The notes under the pieces: generated by a model
What the model was told of the DNA's origin: nothing
Databases searched by the model: none
The model's input: the letters and a program-made list of their open reading frames with translations, nothing else
NCBI RefSeq assembly: GCF_009831415.1
Contig: NZ_CP043727.1
Coordinates: forward strand, 868,001 to 932,000
Direction: 5' to 3'
Origin: Yersinia canariae
GTDB lineage: Bacteria; Pseudomonadota; Gammaproteobacteria; Enterobacterales; Enterobacteriaceae
Length of the DNA: 64,000 bases
In this document: piece by piece, positions 28,066 to 38,983 of the stretch
How the letters are laid out: each line of letters begins with the position of its first letter
How positions within the stretch are numbered: position 1 is the first letter of the stretch
Made by a program: the position numbers and the translations under genes

Positions 28066-30591
28066 ATGATGTTACAATGGCTGATGATGAAAGTAGAGAG
28101 TATGGGGAAGAATGTGGTGGTGAGTTTGAATGAAAGTGATGCGGCGAAGGTCGTTTTGCCAGTAAGTGAAGTGCTTGATGCGCTTTTGGCCGCGCTGCAA
28201 ACCTCCCCGCAAGTTCTGCTCCATGCCCCCACTGGGGCCGGTAAATCGACTTGGCTGCCACTGCAAATCTTGCAACTGGGGGGCTTGCCCGGCCGGATAA
28301 TCATGCTGGAACCTCGGCGATTAGCGGCGAAAAATGTGGCTTATCGTTTGGCCCAACAATTGGGTGAACAGCCGGGTCAGACCGTGGGCTATCGGATGCG
28401 TGCCGAAAGTAAAAGTGGGCCAGATACACGTCTGGAAGTGGTCACCGAAGGTATTTTGACCCGCATGCTTCAGCAAGATGCCGAGCTGACGGGAGTCTCG
28501 TTGGTCATTCTTGATGAGTTCCATGAACGCAGCTTGCAAGCCGATTTGGCACTGGCGCTGTTGCTGGATGTGCAGCAAGGGCTACGTGATGATCTGAAAC
28601 TGCTGATAATGTCCGCAACGCTGGATAACCAACGCCTTTCTGCATTATTGCCATTAGCTCCCGCGATTGTTTCTGCGGGACGCAGTTTTCCCGTCGAGCG
28701 CTGCTACCAGCCTTTATCAAGTCATGAACGGCTGGAGGATGGGGTTGCCAATCGTGTTAAGCGCTTATTAAACGAACAATCGGGTTCTTTGCTGTTATTT
28801 TTACCTGGCGTCGGGGAGATTCATCGCGTTGTGGAGCGGTTACAAGGTGACGTTGCCAGTGACACGGATCTTTGCCCACTGTATGGCGCTCTTGCGCTCA
28901 GTGAACAGCAGAAAGCCATTCAGCCGGCACCAACTGGACGGCGCAAAGTGGTGCTGGCGACCAATATTGCTGAAACCAGTTTGACGATTGAGGGTATTCG
29001 GCTGGTGGTTGATAGCGGGTTGGAACGGGTGGCGCGCTTTGATGTCAAAAACGGCCTCACCCGATTGGTCACTCAGCGCATCAGTCAGGCTTCGATGGTG
29101 CAGCGCGCTGGTCGCGCCGGGCGATTGGAACCGGGAATCTGCTGGCATTTGTTTGCTAAAGAACAGGCCGAGCGAGCCGCGGAATACAGTGAACCCGAAA
29201 TTCTTAACAGTGATTTATGTAGCTTGTGGTTGGAACTGCTTAATTGGGGATGTCAGGATGTGGCACAACTCAATTGGCTTGATAAGCCGCCTCAAGCGGC
29301 ACTCGCGGTGGCCCGCAATTTATTGCGGAACTTAGGGGCTATTGATTCACACGAGCAGCTCACGGGCACGGGGCGAGTGATGGCCAGTTTGGGGTGTGAG
29401 CCGCGCCTGGCCGCTATGTTGTGTTTTGCCGCCGGGCAAAGTCCGGATGCATTGGCGACCGCGGCGTTATTAGACGCAATTCTGGAGGAGCCTCCTCGTT
29501 CCGGGCAAATTGATTTACATGACTGGCTGAGCCGTCCACAACCGCACTGGCAGCGCCGGGCGAGACAACTGACACAAAGAATTAATGCTCGCGTGGGAGT
29601 TATAGACAGTGACATTGCGGGTCAATTGTTGGCATTGGCTTATCCGGACCGCATCGCACAACAACGCGGGCAGGATGGGCGCTATCTGCTGGCTAATGGT
29701 ATGGGCGCTGCTATGGCGCAAGACGAGGCGCTATCACGAGCACCTTGGCTGGTGGCCGCCAGCTTATTACAAAGCAGCAGCGGGCCGGACGCGCGCATTT
29801 TACTGGCGTTACCTATTGATGTTGAGTTACTGGCAAAACAATTACCCCGTTTGGTTGAAGAGCGGACAGTCGTCGAGTGGGATGAAGAAAAGGGGACATT
29901 GCGTGCCTGGCGGCGCTGGCAAATTGGGCGGCTGACATTGCGGACACAGCCCTTAGCGAAACCGAGTGATGAAGCATTGCAATCCGCCTTGTTAAACTGG
30001 GTGCGCGAGCAGGGTTTGCAGGTACTGAGTTGGGATGAAAATGCACAGCAGCTTCGCACCCGCTTACACTGTGCCAGCCGTTGGTTGCCCGAAGAGAAAT
30101 GGCCTGCGGTAGATGACGACTTTTTACTGGATAAACTTGAGCTATGGTTGCAGCCCTCACTGTCCGGCGTGCGGGATTTCCGAGGGTTACGGCAGGTGAA
30201 TATTGCGGAGGCGTTGACACGTTTGTTGAGCTGGCAATTACGTCAACGGCTGGATACTGAGCTGCCAACTCATTACACTGTGCCGACCGGTAGCCGTCTG
30301 CCAATCCGCTATTATGCCGATCGGCCACCGGTGTTGGCGGTGCGTTTGCAGGAAGTTTTTGGCGAGCAGCACAGTCCGATGCTGGCTAGTGGGCGGGTAG
30401 CGATGGTGCTGGAGTTACTTTCACCCGCACACCGGCCACTGCAGATTACTGGCGATTTAGCTGCTTTTTGGCAAGGAGCTTATCGCGAGGTACAAAAAGA
30501 GATGAAAGGGCGCTATCCCAAGCATGTCTGGCCGGATGATCCCGCCAATACCCGGCCAACTCGCAGAACCAAGAAGTATCAGGATAAGTAA
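28066..30591 (+). CDS. hrpB: ATP-dependent RNA helicase HrpB (DEAH/RHA family)
   Basis: Up to 841 aa, against about 809 in E. coli. Motif I APTGAGKST, motif II DEFH (DEFHERSLQAD), motif III SAT, motif V TNIAETSLTI and motif VI QRAGRAGR, followed by the HrpB-specific C-terminal domain ending HVWPDDPANTRPTRRTKKY. The biological role is poorly known. The start is uncertain: the first ATG (28066) and the one at 28102 both lack a convincing ribosome site, and the extra N-terminal residues are not obviously conserved. Confidence 0.95.
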   Translation: MMLQWLMMKVESMGKNVVVSLNESDAAKVVLPVSEVLDALLAALQTSPQVLLHAPTGAGKSTWLPLQILQLGGLPGRIIMLEPRRLAAKNVAYRLAQQLGEQPGQTVGYRMRAESKSGPDTRLEVVTEGILTRMLQQDAELTGVSLVILDEFHERSLQADLALALLLDVQQGLRDDLKLLIMSATLDNQRLSALLPLAPAIVSAGRSFPVERCYQPLSSHERLEDGVANRVKRLLNEQSGSLLLFLPGVGEIHRVVERLQGDVASDTDLCPLYGALALSEQQKAIQPAPTGRRKVVLATNIAETSLTIEGIRLVVDSGLERVARFDVKNGLTRLVTQRISQASMVQRAGRAGRLEPGICWHLFAKEQAERAAEYSEPEILNSDLCSLWLELLNWGCQDVAQLNWLDKPPQAALAVARNLLRNLGAIDSHEQLTGTGRVMASLGCEPRLAAMLCFAAGQSPDALATAALLDAILEEPPRSGQIDLHDWLSRPQPHWQRRARQLTQRINARVGVIDSDIAGQLLALAYPDRIAQQRGQDGRYLLANGMGAAMAQDEALSRAPWLVAASLLQSSSGPDARILLALPIDVELLAKQLPRLVEERTVVEWDEEKGTLRAWRRWQIGRLTLRTQPLAKPSDEALQSALLNWVREQGLQVLSWDENAQQLRTRLHCASRWLPEEKWPAVDDDFLLDKLELWLQPSLSGVRDFRGLRQVNIAEALTRLLSWQLRQRLDTELPTHYTVPTGSRLPIRYYADRPPVLAVRLQEVFGEQHSPMLASGRVAMVLELLSPAHRPLQITGDLAAFWQGAYREVQKEMKGRYPKHVWPDDPANTRPTRRTKKYQDK

Positions 30592-30752
30592 GACAATCCT
30601 CTTCCTATCGCTGAAGCCGCGCTTAGCAATAACACTAAGTTCTTGAGGGATATGGCCGAGAGCCAATAATTTCAGATGTTTCCCCTTTCCAGAATGTGAA
30701 TTGGGGAACACATTAAGCCGCAATAATCGCCAATGCGCGTGGAGAGAAAGAC

Positions 30753-33242
30753 ATGTCTGGGGATGACCGCGAGCCGATAGGGCGCAAGGGCAAGAAAGCC
30801 CAACCCAAAGCTACACCGAAACGGCCATTGCGCCGGCGGCGTGATGAAGATGAATACGAAGAAGAAGACTATTTAGATGACGAAGACCACGACGATGATG
30901 ACTATGATGATGACGAGGAAGAACCGATGCCAAGAAAGGTAGCATCACGTCCGCCCCGTAAAAAACGCCGTTGGCTTGGGTTATTTATCAAACTGTTCCT
31001 GGTCGGCGCTGTGGTATTGGCTATTTATGGGGTTTACCTCGATTCGCAAATCCGTAGCCGAATTGACGGCAAGGTTTGGCAATTGCCCGCCGCTGTTTAT
31101 GGCCGCATGGTGAACCTTGAGCCGGGGATGTCTTACAGCAAGAAAGAAATGATCGATTTGCTGGAGGGAATGCAATACCGGCAGGTTACGCGTATGACTC
31201 GCCCTGGCGAGTTTACCGTCCAGGGCGACAGCATCGATATCTTGCGTCGCCCATTTGATTTCCCGGATGCGAAAGAAGGCCAAATTCGTGCGCGTTTGGT
31301 GTTTAAAAATGATCGGCTGGCCCAGATCCAAAACCTGGATAATCAACGCGATTTTGGTTTCCTGCGCCTTGATCCTAAGTTGATCACCATGCTGCAATCG
31401 CCTAATGGCGAACAGCGCTTGTTCGTGCCGCGCGCTGGTTTCCCTGATTTGCTGGTTGATACCTTGCTGGCGACAGAAGACCGCCATTTCTATGAGCATG
31501 ATGGTATCAGCCCATATTCCATTGGCCGCGCCGTGGTGGCTAACCTGACCGCCGGCAAGGCGGTTCAGGGCGGTAGTACTCTGACGCAGCAGTTGGTCAA
31601 AAACTTGTTCCTGACCAATGAGCGTTCGCTGTGGCGTAAGCTTAACGAAGCTTATATGGCTCTGCTGGTCGATTACCGCTACAGCAAAGACAGAATTCTG
31701 GAACTGTATCTGAACGAAGTGTATCTCGGCCAAAGTGGTAGTGATCAGATTCGCGGTTTCCCATTGGCGAGCTTGTATTACTTTGGTCGTCCGGTGAATG
31801 AATTGAGCCTCGACCAGCAAGCCATGCTGGTGGGGATGGTGAAAGGGGCTTCTCTGTATAACCCATGGCGTAACCCGACTTTGGCTCTCGAACGCCGTAA
31901 TCTGGTGCTGCGCTTATTGCAAAATCAGGGCGTGATTGATGCAGAGCTGTATACCATGCTCAGCGCGCGTCCATTGGGCGTGCAGCCGAAAGGTGGGGTT
32001 ATCACACCGCAACCTGCTTTTATGCAGATGGTGCGTCAAGAGTTGCAACAGAAATTGGGCGACAAGATTAACGACTTGTCCGGTGTGAAAATTTTCACCA
32101 CGCTAGACCCGGTGTCACAGGACGCGGCAGAAAAAGCCATCGAAGATGGGATCCCAGCGTTGAAAGCTGCCCGTCATTTGGATGATTTAGAAGCGGCAAT
32201 GGTAATTGTCGACCGCTTCAGTGGTGAAGTTCGTGCCATGGTCGGGGGCGCACAGCCGCAATTTGCCGGTTTTAACCGTGCTATGCAAGCTCGCCGTTTA
32301 GTGGGGTCACTCGCCAAACCACCGACCTATTTGACCGCCTTAAGTGAGCCGGATAAATATCGGCTTAATACCTGGCTATCCGACCAGCCGCTGTCGATTA
32401 AGTTACCCAACGGCTCATCATGGCAGCCTAAAAACTATGATCGTCAGTTCCGTGGTCAGGTGATGCTGGTTGATGCTTTAGCTAACTCGCTGAACGTGCC
32501 GACGGTTAATCTGGGGATGTCTGTCGGGTTGGATCAGATAAGTGCCATGCTGCAACGCCTGGGGATCCCGAAAGCGGTCATTAATACTGTTCCGGCGATG
32601 TTGTTGGGGGCGATTGATTTGACTCCCGTTGAAGTGGCGCAGGAATATCAGACTATCGCCAGTGGCGGTAATCGCGCGCCATTATCCGCAGTGCGCTCGG
32701 TTATTGCCGAAGACGGCACCGTGTTGTATCAGAGCTTCCCGCAGGCGGAGCGCATGGTACCTGCGCAGGCCGCTTATCTCACTCTTTATGCAATGCAACA
32801 AGGGGTTGCCCGCGGGACATCTCGTTCATTATCGGTGAAATTCTCAAAATACAATCTGGCCGCCAAAACCGGTACAACCAATGATCTGCGTGATAGTTGG
32901 TTTGCCGGTATTGATGGCAAAGAAGTGGCGATTGCCTGGGTGGGGCGCGACAATAATGGCCCGGCCAAATTGACCGGTGCTAACGGCGCATTGACGCTGT
33001 ATCGCCGCTATCTCGAGAATCAAACTCCATTACCGCTGGTATTGCAGCCACCAGAAGGGATTAGCCAGATGAACATTGATTCGGCTGGGAATTTTGTCTG
33101 CGGTGAGGGCAGCGGCATGCGCTCAATCCCTGTTTGGACTGAAAATCCGCAAGGATTGTGTCAGGCGGCTCAACCTGCGGAACAAACCAAACCCGATGGT
33201 GATGGTGTCGCGGGCTGGATTAAAGACATGTTCGGCCAGTAA
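30753..33242 (+). CDS. mrcB: Penicillin-binding protein 1B (bifunctional murein glycosyltransferase/transpeptidase)
   Basis: Builds and crosslinks peptidoglycan at the inner membrane. 829 aa. A cytosolic tail (1-80) has basic and very acidic stretches, followed by one membrane helix (about 74-97). The UB2H region comes next, then the glycosyltransferase with E242 in [12 protein letters not shown]. The transpeptidase has S519 in GSLAKP, SLN, and KTGTT near 710. An in-frame ATG at 30927 (codon 59, MPRKVAS) has GAGGAAG upstream and matches the gamma-form start known in E. coli. The C-terminus [12 protein letters not shown] is also conserved. Confidence 0.98.
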   Translation: MSGDDREPIGRKGKKAQPKATPKRPLRRRRDEDEYEEEDYLDDEDHDDDDYDDDEEEPMPRKVASRPPRKKRRWLGLFIKLFLVGAVVLAIYGVYLDSQIRSRIDGKVWQLPAAVYGRMVNLEPGMSYSKKEMIDLLEGMQYRQVTRMTRPGEFTVQGDSIDILRRPFDFPDAKEGQIRARLVFKNDRLAQIQNLDNQRDFGFLRLDPKLITMLQSPNGEQRLFVPRAGFPDLLVDTLLATEDRHFYEHDGISPYSIGRAVVANLTAGKAVQGGSTLTQQLVKNLFLTNERSLWRKLNEAYMALLVDYRYSKDRILELYLNEVYLGQSGSDQIRGFPLASLYYFGRPVNELSLDQQAMLVGMVKGASLYNPWRNPTLALERRNLVLRLLQNQGVIDAELYTMLSARPLGVQPKGGVITPQPAFMQMVRQELQQKLGDKINDLSGVKIFTTLDPVSQDAAEKAIEDGIPALKAARHLDDLEAAMVIVDRFSGEVRAMVGGAQPQFAGFNRAMQARRLVGSLAKPPTYLTALSEPDKYRLNTWLSDQPLSIKLPNGSSWQPKNYDRQFRGQVMLVDALANSLNVPTVNLGMSVGLDQISAMLQRLGIPKAVINTVPAMLLGAIDLTPVEVAQEYQTIASGGNRAPLSAVRSVIAEDGTVLYQSFPQAERMVPAQAAYLTLYAMQQGVARGTSRSLSVKFSKYNLAAKTGTTNDLRDSWFAGIDGKEVAIAWVGRDNNGPAKLTGANGALTLYRRYLENQTPLPLVLQPPEGISQMNIDSAGNFVCGEGSGMRSIPVWTENPQGLCQAAQPAEQTKPDGDGVAGWIKDMFGQ

Positions 33243-33253
33243 AGCTTTATCGG

Positions 33254-33280
33254 CTGGCACGGTAATCATGACCGTGCCAG
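33254..33280 (+). terminator. Hairpin after mrcB, probable terminator
   Basis: CTGGCACGGT and ACCGTGCCAG form a perfect 10-bp stem with a 7-nt loop, 12 nt past the mrcB stop. The downstream tract (TCTCTCCC) is only partly T-rich. Confidence 0.6.
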
Positions 33281-33406
33281 TCTCTCCCTGCCGTACTTGC
33301 CACCGCAGGGCCACCTCTGTGTACTCATCTTCTGTATTTCGCCCAAGTAAATCGTCTGGCTTTGCGCTTGCAGTTCGCCGTGGGTTACGCATAAACTACT
33401 CGCTTT

Positions 33407-33419
33407 GATAATTATTATC
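33407..33419. promoter_or_regulatory. Fur box upstream of fhuC
   Basis: GATAAT-T-ATTATC is a perfect inverted pair of the Fur hexamer, about 90 bp before fhuC. In E. coli a Fur-controlled promoter precedes fhuA; here it stands directly before fhuC. Confidence 0.7.
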
Positions 33420-33509
33420 GTTTCGATTCACTTTCTCGTTATTTATCGATAACGTTCGGGTTGCAATAACAACTACACCCGTTAACTTTTTCAATCGCAG
33501 GGCACCATC

Positions 33510-34304
33510 TTGGACCAACAGGCAAGCCAATCCAGCGTATTTTCACTCCGTGAACTGAGTTTTTCAGTTCCTGGTCGAACTTTATTGCAGCCATTGTCAC
33601 TGACCTTTCCACAAGGAAAAGTTTGCGGGCTTATTGGACATAATGGTTCCGGCAAATCGACACTCTTAAAAATGCTGGGTCGTCATCAACCGCCCTCCAG
33701 TGGCGAGGTGTTGTTGAATGAGGTGACTTTATCTCAGTGGGATAACAAAGCCTTTGCTCGTGAAGTGGCCTATTTGCCACAGCAATTGCCCGCAGCAGAA
33801 GGGATGACAGTGCGTGAGCTGGTAGCGATTGGCCGTTATCCATGGCATGGCGCGCTCGGGCGTTTTCGTCAAGAGGATCGTGAACAGGTGGAAGAAGCCA
33901 TTGCGCTGGTAGATTTAAAACCACTGGCAAATCGGTTGGTTGACAGTTTATCGGGTGGTGAACGCCAGCGAGCATGGCTGGCGATGATGGTGGCGCAAAA
34001 TAGCCGGTGCCTGTTGCTCGACGAGCCGACCTCGGCGCTGGATATTGCTCATCAAGTTGAGGTGCTGGGGCTGATTCAGCGCCTTAGCCGTGAGCGCGGC
34101 CTGACCGTTATTGCTGTATTGCATGATATTAATCTGGCCGCCCGCTATTGCGACCATTTGGTGGCGTTACGTGGTGGCGAGATGATAGCGCAAGGCCCGG
34201 CGGATAGCCTGATGCAAGGTGCTGTACTGGAACAGATTTACGGTATTCCTATGGGAATATTGCCGCATCCGGCCGGTGGTGCGCCGGTAAGTTTCGTATA
34301 TTAA
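33510..34304 (+). CDS. fhuC: Ferric hydroxamate ABC transporter ATPase
   Basis: Powers import of ferrichrome-type siderophores through FhuB. 264 aa. Walker A GHNGSGKST, signature LSGGERQRAW, Walker B LLLDEPTSALD. The reading frame begins with TTG at 33510, with AGGG 8 nt upstream and length and sequence alignment to E. coli FhuC from there; no ATG or GTG fits. It ends one base into fhuD, so fhuC-fhuD-fhuB form one operon. Confidence 0.96.
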   Translation: MDQQASQSSVFSLRELSFSVPGRTLLQPLSLTFPQGKVCGLIGHNGSGKSTLLKMLGRHQPPSSGEVLLNEVTLSQWDNKAFAREVAYLPQQLPAAEGMTVRELVAIGRYPWHGALGRFRQEDREQVEEAIALVDLKPLANRLVDSLSGGERQRAWLAMMVAQNSRCLLLDEPTSALDIAHQVEVLGLIQRLSRERGLTVIAVLHDINLAARYCDHLVALRGGEMIAQGPADSLMQGAVLEQIYGIPMGILPHPAGGAPVSFVY

Positions 34305-35233
34305 TGAAAATGCATTTACCCATGGAACAGCCCGATTTAATGTCACCTGACCTGACACGGCGCAGATTGCTCACCGCATTGGCTTTGTCACCATTATTGT
34401 ATTCATTGCCCGGATGGGCGGCTAATTCCTCCAAAATTGATAGTCGCAGGGTTGTCGCGCTCGAATGGTTGCCTGTGGAGTTATTGCTGGCTCTCGGGGT
34501 TACACCGTATGGCGTGGCGGATACGCATAATTATCGGTTATGGGTTGAGGAACCGGCATTACCTGCCAGTGTGATTGATGTAGGGCAGCGTACGGAACCT
34601 AATTTGGAATTGTTACAACAAATGGCTCCGTCACTGATTTTGATGTCAGAAGGTTTTGGCCCCTCGCCGGAAAAACTTGCGCCGATAGCGCCTTCGATGA
34701 GCTTTGCTTTTAGTCAACAGGGCAGTTCGCCGCTCGCAGTTGGTAAGCACTCATTGCGTGCGCTAGGCCAGCGGCTGGGGTTGGAAACGGTTGCTGAGCA
34801 GCATATCGCTGATTTTAACCGCTTTATGCAAACTGCTCGGCAACACTTCTCTGATACTCGTGAGACATCATTATTGATGTTTTCCCTGTTGGATACTCGC
34901 CACGCATTGGTCATAGGCCAAGGCAGCTTATTCCAAGATGTATTAAACGAATTGAATATTAAAAATGCCTGGCAGGGTGAGACCAATATGTGGGGCAGCG
35001 CTGTCGTGGGAATTGAACGTTTAGCCACGGTAAAACCAGGGCGAGCAATGTGTTTTGTCCATGGTAATAGTGAGATGTTACAACAGGTTACCCGCACGCC
35101 ATTATGGCAGTCCATGTCATTTGTTCGCCAAAATCAGTTACAGATACTGCCCGCGGTGTGGTTCTATGGCGCAACATTGTCAGCCATGCGATTTGTACGG
35201 TTGTTGACGTCAGCGTGGGGTCAATCTTCATGA
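34304..35233 (+). CDS. fhuD: Ferric hydroxamate periplasmic binding protein
   Basis: Delivers hydroxamate siderophores to FhuB. 309 aa with a twin-arginine-type leader (TRRRLLTALALSPLL, cut near GWA). Class III binding-protein features: VVALEWLPVELLLALGVTPYG, VGQRTEPNLELL and the ending region LPAVWFYGATLSAMRFV. The ATG shares its A with the TAA of fhuC. Its stop overlaps the fhuB start (ATGA). Confidence 0.95.
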   Translation: MKMHLPMEQPDLMSPDLTRRRLLTALALSPLLYSLPGWAANSSKIDSRRVVALEWLPVELLLALGVTPYGVADTHNYRLWVEEPALPASVIDVGQRTEPNLELLQQMAPSLILMSEGFGPSPEKLAPIAPSMSFAFSQQGSSPLAVGKHSLRALGQRLGLETVAEQHIADFNRFMQTARQHFSDTRETSLLMFSLLDTRHALVIGQGSLFQDVLNELNIKNAWQGETNMWGSAVVGIERLATVKPGRAMCFVHGNSEMLQQVTRTPLWQSMSFVRQNQLQILPAVWFYGATLSAMRFVRLLTSAWGQSS

Positions 35234-37227
35234 TGGCAAAAAATCCACGTAAAAGTTGGCTTTTACCTGCCAGCTTATTTGGCTTACTGCTAATTTTTGC
35301 AGTGGCATTAACACTGTATAATTTTAGTCAGGTACTGCCGGCCCCACTCTGGGGCACTGCACTATGGCAGCCCGATAGTGATGATGTGCGCCAAATGCTA
35401 TTCCATTACAGCCAACTTCCCCGGTTGGTGGTGGCACTGCTAACCGGCGCCGGATTGGGGCTGGTGGGGGTTTTGTTCCAGCAGGTATTGCGCAACCCAC
35501 TGGCTGAACCGGCCACTCTGGGTGTCGCGGCCGGTGCTCAGCTTGGCCTGACTATCGCGACATTATGGATGTTACCCGGTGGTGAATTGACCCGCCAACT
35601 GGCCGCGATGGCCGGTGGTATCATTATTGGCGTGTTGGTATTTGGTGTCGCCTGGGGCAAACGTATGTCGCCAGTTACACTGATATTGGCAGGGTTGGTT
35701 CTCGGACTTTATTGCAGTGCAGTCAGTAACTTGCTGGCACTATTCAATTATGATCAACTGCAAGGATTGTTCCTGTGGAGTAGCGGTGCCCTGAATCAAC
35801 AAGATTGGAGCACGGTGCAGTTTTTGCTGCCTCGCTTGCTGATAACCGGTGTATTGGCTGCTTTATTGATTCGTCCCTTAACCTTGCTCGGTCTGGATGA
35901 TGGTATCGCCCGTAATCTGGGTTTAGGGTTATCGTTAGCACGGCTAAGTGCGTTAGGGGTGGCAATCCTATTCAGCGCAATGTTAGTTAATGCTGTCGGT
36001 GTCATTGGTTTTATTGGCCTATTCGCTCCTTTACTGGCAAGGATTTTGGGTGCTCGCCGATTATCACAACGTCTGATGTTGGCTCCGATATTGGGTGCTT
36101 TGCTGCTGTGGGTAACGGATCAGAGCCTTATCTGGCTGGCACAAGTTTGGCAGGAAATTCCGACGGGTGCGGCCACCGCGCTAATTGGCGCACCACTCTT
36201 ATTATGGCTGTTGCCTCGCCTGCATAGCGCGACGGTACCCAGTATGGATTTTGGCGACAATGTTCCTGCTGAGCGGCAGTATCTGGGCTTATGGCTCAGT
36301 GGCGGTTTACTGATATTGCTAGCCGGCTTAGCGCTGGCACTCATGTTTGGTCGTGATAGTCATGGTTGGAATTGGCTCTCCGGGGATGATATTCAGGCAT
36401 TATTGCACTGGCGCTGGCCACGGGTATTAGCTGCATTGGCCGCTGGTGTGATGCTGGCAGTTGCGGGAACATTAATTCAAAAACTGACGGGTAACCCAAT
36501 GGCCAGCCCCGAGGTGCTAGGGATAAGCTCCGGGGCGTCTTTCGGTGTTGTTATCATGATGTTTATCGTGCCGGGCAATGCGCTAGCTTGGCTACTACCT
36601 GCCGGGAGTTTGGGGGCGGCGGCAACCTTATTACTGATTTTAGTGGTGGCGGGCCGCGGAGGGTTCTCGCCCGGCCGCATGTTATTGGCAGGGATTGCGT
36701 TGAGCACCGCTTTTACCACGGTGATAACCATGTTGCTGGCCAGTGGTGATCCGCGGATGCGTGGTTTGCTGACATGGATCTCAGGTTCTACCTATGCTGT
36801 TGATGGGCCACAAGCATTGAGTACCGGTGCCATTGCCTTGGTTTTGGTTGCATTAGCCCCACTTTGCCGCCGTTGGCTAATGATTATCCCCTTGGGGAGT
36901 GTGACAGCCAAAGCCCTCGGTGTTGCGCTTGCGCCCAGCCGGTTAGCCATCTTGCTACTGGCGGCCACTATGACGGCTGCGGCCACATTGACTGTGGGGC
37001 CATTAAGTTTTGTCGGTTTGATGGCACCTCATATGGCCCGCATGCTGGGCTTCCGTCGTGCTATCCCACAGTTATTTATTGCAGCTATCTTGGGTGGTTT
37101 ATTGATGGTCTTTGCTGATTGGTGTGGCCGGATGCTGTTATTCCCGAATCAGATCCCTGCGGGCTTATTGGCGACGTTTATTGGTGCCCCGTATTTTGTT
37201 TATTTATTACGTAAACAAGGGCGGTAG
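35230..37227 (+). CDS. fhuB: Ferric hydroxamate ABC transporter permease (double-length)
   Basis: 666 aa, two fused FecCD-type halves with about 20 membrane helices, as in E. coli FhuB. Each half has the coupling motif region (GxxxQxxxRNPLAEP and GTLIQKLTGNPMASPEVLG) and a G-L-x-x-P-H-type loop (GLFAPLLARILG; GLMAPHMARMLG). The start at 35230 is chosen for its 4-nt overlap with fhuD; a longer frame opens at 35104 inside fhuD but lacks support. Last gene of the operon. Confidence 0.96.
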   Translation: MMAKNPRKSWLLPASLFGLLLIFAVALTLYNFSQVLPAPLWGTALWQPDSDDVRQMLFHYSQLPRLVVALLTGAGLGLVGVLFQQVLRNPLAEPATLGVAAGAQLGLTIATLWMLPGGELTRQLAAMAGGIIIGVLVFGVAWGKRMSPVTLILAGLVLGLYCSAVSNLLALFNYDQLQGLFLWSSGALNQQDWSTVQFLLPRLLITGVLAALLIRPLTLLGLDDGIARNLGLGLSLARLSALGVAILFSAMLVNAVGVIGFIGLFAPLLARILGARRLSQRLMLAPILGALLLWVTDQSLIWLAQVWQEIPTGAATALIGAPLLLWLLPRLHSATVPSMDFGDNVPAERQYLGLWLSGGLLILLAGLALALMFGRDSHGWNWLSGDDIQALLHWRWPRVLAALAAGVMLAVAGTLIQKLTGNPMASPEVLGISSGASFGVVIMMFIVPGNALAWLLPAGSLGAAATLLLILVVAGRGGFSPGRMLLAGIALSTAFTTVITMLLASGDPRMRGLLTWISGSTYAVDGPQALSTGAIALVLVALAPLCRRWLMIIPLGSVTAKALGVALAPSRLAILLLAATMTAAATLTVGPLSFVGLMAPHMARMLGFRRAIPQLFIAAILGGLLMVFADWCGRMLLFPNQIPAGLLATFIGAPYFVYLLRKQGR

Positions 37228-37392
37228 CCAAATTTTATCAATTATTTCATCGGCTTTGGGTAGTATTATATCTACGGCTTAAGTTGAGATAGTAGCCTAT
37301 TCTGTAATAAGTAAAGCCATCTGAAAGACTTTATAATATTAATCGATATTAAGTTAGTTACATAAAAATTGAGCAAGTATGAGTTTTGTTTT

Positions 37393-37423
37393 TTCGCCAT
37401 CTCCCAGACCGGGAGATGGCGAA
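37393..37423. terminator. Inverted repeat between convergent fhuB and hemL
   Basis: TTCGCCATCTCCC and GGGAGATGGCGAA form a perfect 13-bp stem with a 5-nt loop, 11 nt past the hemL stop. T runs are weak on both strands. The 37228-37392 stretch upstream of it is AT-rich and shows nothing else. Confidence 0.7.
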
Positions 37424-37433
37424 TTAATTGAGA

Positions 37434-38714
37434 TTAAAGCTTAGCAAAGCTGCGGCGAGCGGCATCCACTGTGTTCTGGATATCTTCTTTGCTGTGCGCC
37501 ACTGACATAAAGCCGGCTTCAAAAGCAGAAGGAGCCAGATAAATGCCTTCTTCTAACATCAAATGGAAGAAGCGCTTGAAGCGCTCAACGTCGCAGTTCA
37601 TCACATCCTGATAGCAAGTCACGGTTGGGGCATCAGTGAAGAATAAACCAAACATCCCGCCGACATGGTTCACGACCAATGGAATATTCTCTGCTTTCGC
37701 GGCATGGATCAGGCCTGTTGCCAGTGAGTCCGTTAATTCAGTCAAGGTTTCATGGACACCGACTTGGGCAACTTCTGTCAGGCAGGCAAAACCGGCCGCC
37801 ATGGCGATTGGGTTGCCGGATAGTGTACCCGCCTGATAAACCGGACCTGTTGGCGCCAGAGCATCCATGACATCGCGACGGCCACCAAACGCACCTACCG
37901 GCATACCGCCGCCGATGATTTTACCCAGACAGGTTAAATCAGGGACAACATCGTAATAATCCTGCGCTCCGGCTAATGCCACGCGAAACCCGGTCATGAC
38001 TTCATCAATAATTAGCAGCGCACCAAACTCATCACATAATGTGCGCAAGCCGGGGAGGAACTCTGGTAAAGGGGGAACGCAGTTCATGTTACCGGCGACA
38101 GGTTCGACAATTATACAGGCGATATCTTGCGGATATTGTTCAAAGGTTTCGCGCACTGAGGCTAAATCATTATAGGTGCAAGTCAGCGTGTGCTTCGCAA
38201 AATCTGCGGGGACACCTGGCGAGTTAGGTTGGCCTAGTGTCAGGGCGCCCGAACCGGCTTTTACCAGTAGGCAATCAGCATGGCCATGATAGCAACCTTC
38301 AAACTTGATAATTTTATCGCGGCCAGTAAAGCCTCGGGCCAAACGAATAGCACTCATGGTCGCCTCAGTACCGGAGTTGACCATTCGCACCATATCCATC
38401 GTGGGGACTAAATTGGTAACCAATTCAGCCATTTTGACTTCCATCTCTGTTGGCGCACCAAAGCTTAGACCGCGTTCGACGGCTTCAATCACGGCCTGAC
38501 GAATTGCCGGGTGATTATGCCCCAAGACCATTGGCCCCCAAGAGCCAACATAATCAATATAGGCTTTACCATCCACATCAAATAAATAAGCGCCATCAGC
38601 TCGCTCAATGAATAATGGAACGCCACCGACACCGCTGAATGCGCGCACCGGAGAGTTAACCCCGCCTGGGATTAGCTGTTTTGCCTGGGCATACAGACTT
38701 TCGGATTTACTCAT
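37434..38714 (-). CDS. hemL: Glutamate-1-semialdehyde 2,1-aminomutase
   Basis: Makes 5-aminolevulinate, the heme precursor. 426 aa, equal to E. coli. A PLP class III aminotransferase fold: [34 protein letters not shown], and the PLP lysine in [11 protein letters not shown] (near residue 265). The start at 38714 has AGGAG 8 nt upstream; the frame is open 20 codons further. It diverges from clcA. Confidence 0.98.
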   Translation of the reverse strand: MSKSESLYAQAKQLIPGGVNSPVRAFSGVGGVPLFIERADGAYLFDVDGKAYIDYVGSWGPMVLGHNHPAIRQAVIEAVERGLSFGAPTEMEVKMAELVTNLVPTMDMVRMVNSGTEATMSAIRLARGFTGRDKIIKFEGCYHGHADCLLVKAGSGALTLGQPNSPGVPADFAKHTLTCTYNDLASVRETFEQYPQDIACIIVEPVAGNMNCVPPLPEFLPGLRTLCDEFGALLIIDEVMTGFRVALAGAQDYYDVVPDLTCLGKIIGGGMPVGAFGGRRDVMDALAPTGPVYQAGTLSGNPIAMAAGFACLTEVAQVGVHETLTELTDSLATGLIHAAKAENIPLVVNHVGGMFGLFFTDAPTVTCYQDVMNCDVERFKRFFHLMLEEGIYLAPSAFEAGFMSVAHSKEDIQNTVDAARRSFAKL

Positions 38715-38983
38715 AAAACGGCTCCTGAATTGGGCGACATTAACATTGGCAACATCAGCCTTGGCAATAAACAATGCTGCTTATTCTAAAGAACTGGCAG
38801 CGGTTATCAAATGATTGGATATATTTAACCGCTAGCATGCGCGATGTGCCGCAAACTGAAGAAAAAGCCTTTTCTGAGCAAGATCATTTCATTGGCGTTT
38901 AAGTAGGCACACTCTCAACGTCTAAGCTAGACTCATATTGCGAATTTGTATTACTTATTATTCAACTTACAAGCATAAAAACT

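Noticed and set aside
30981..31820. 279-codon antisense frame inside mrcB
   Set aside because: Fully inside a confirmed gene, with no start context and no motif.
33076..33408. Overlapping small frames after mrcB (plus strand 33076-33408, minus strand 33123-33392), considered as fhuA remnants
   Set aside because: Neither resembles the N-terminus, barrel strands or C-terminus of FhuA, and both overlap the mrcB end or the hairpin.
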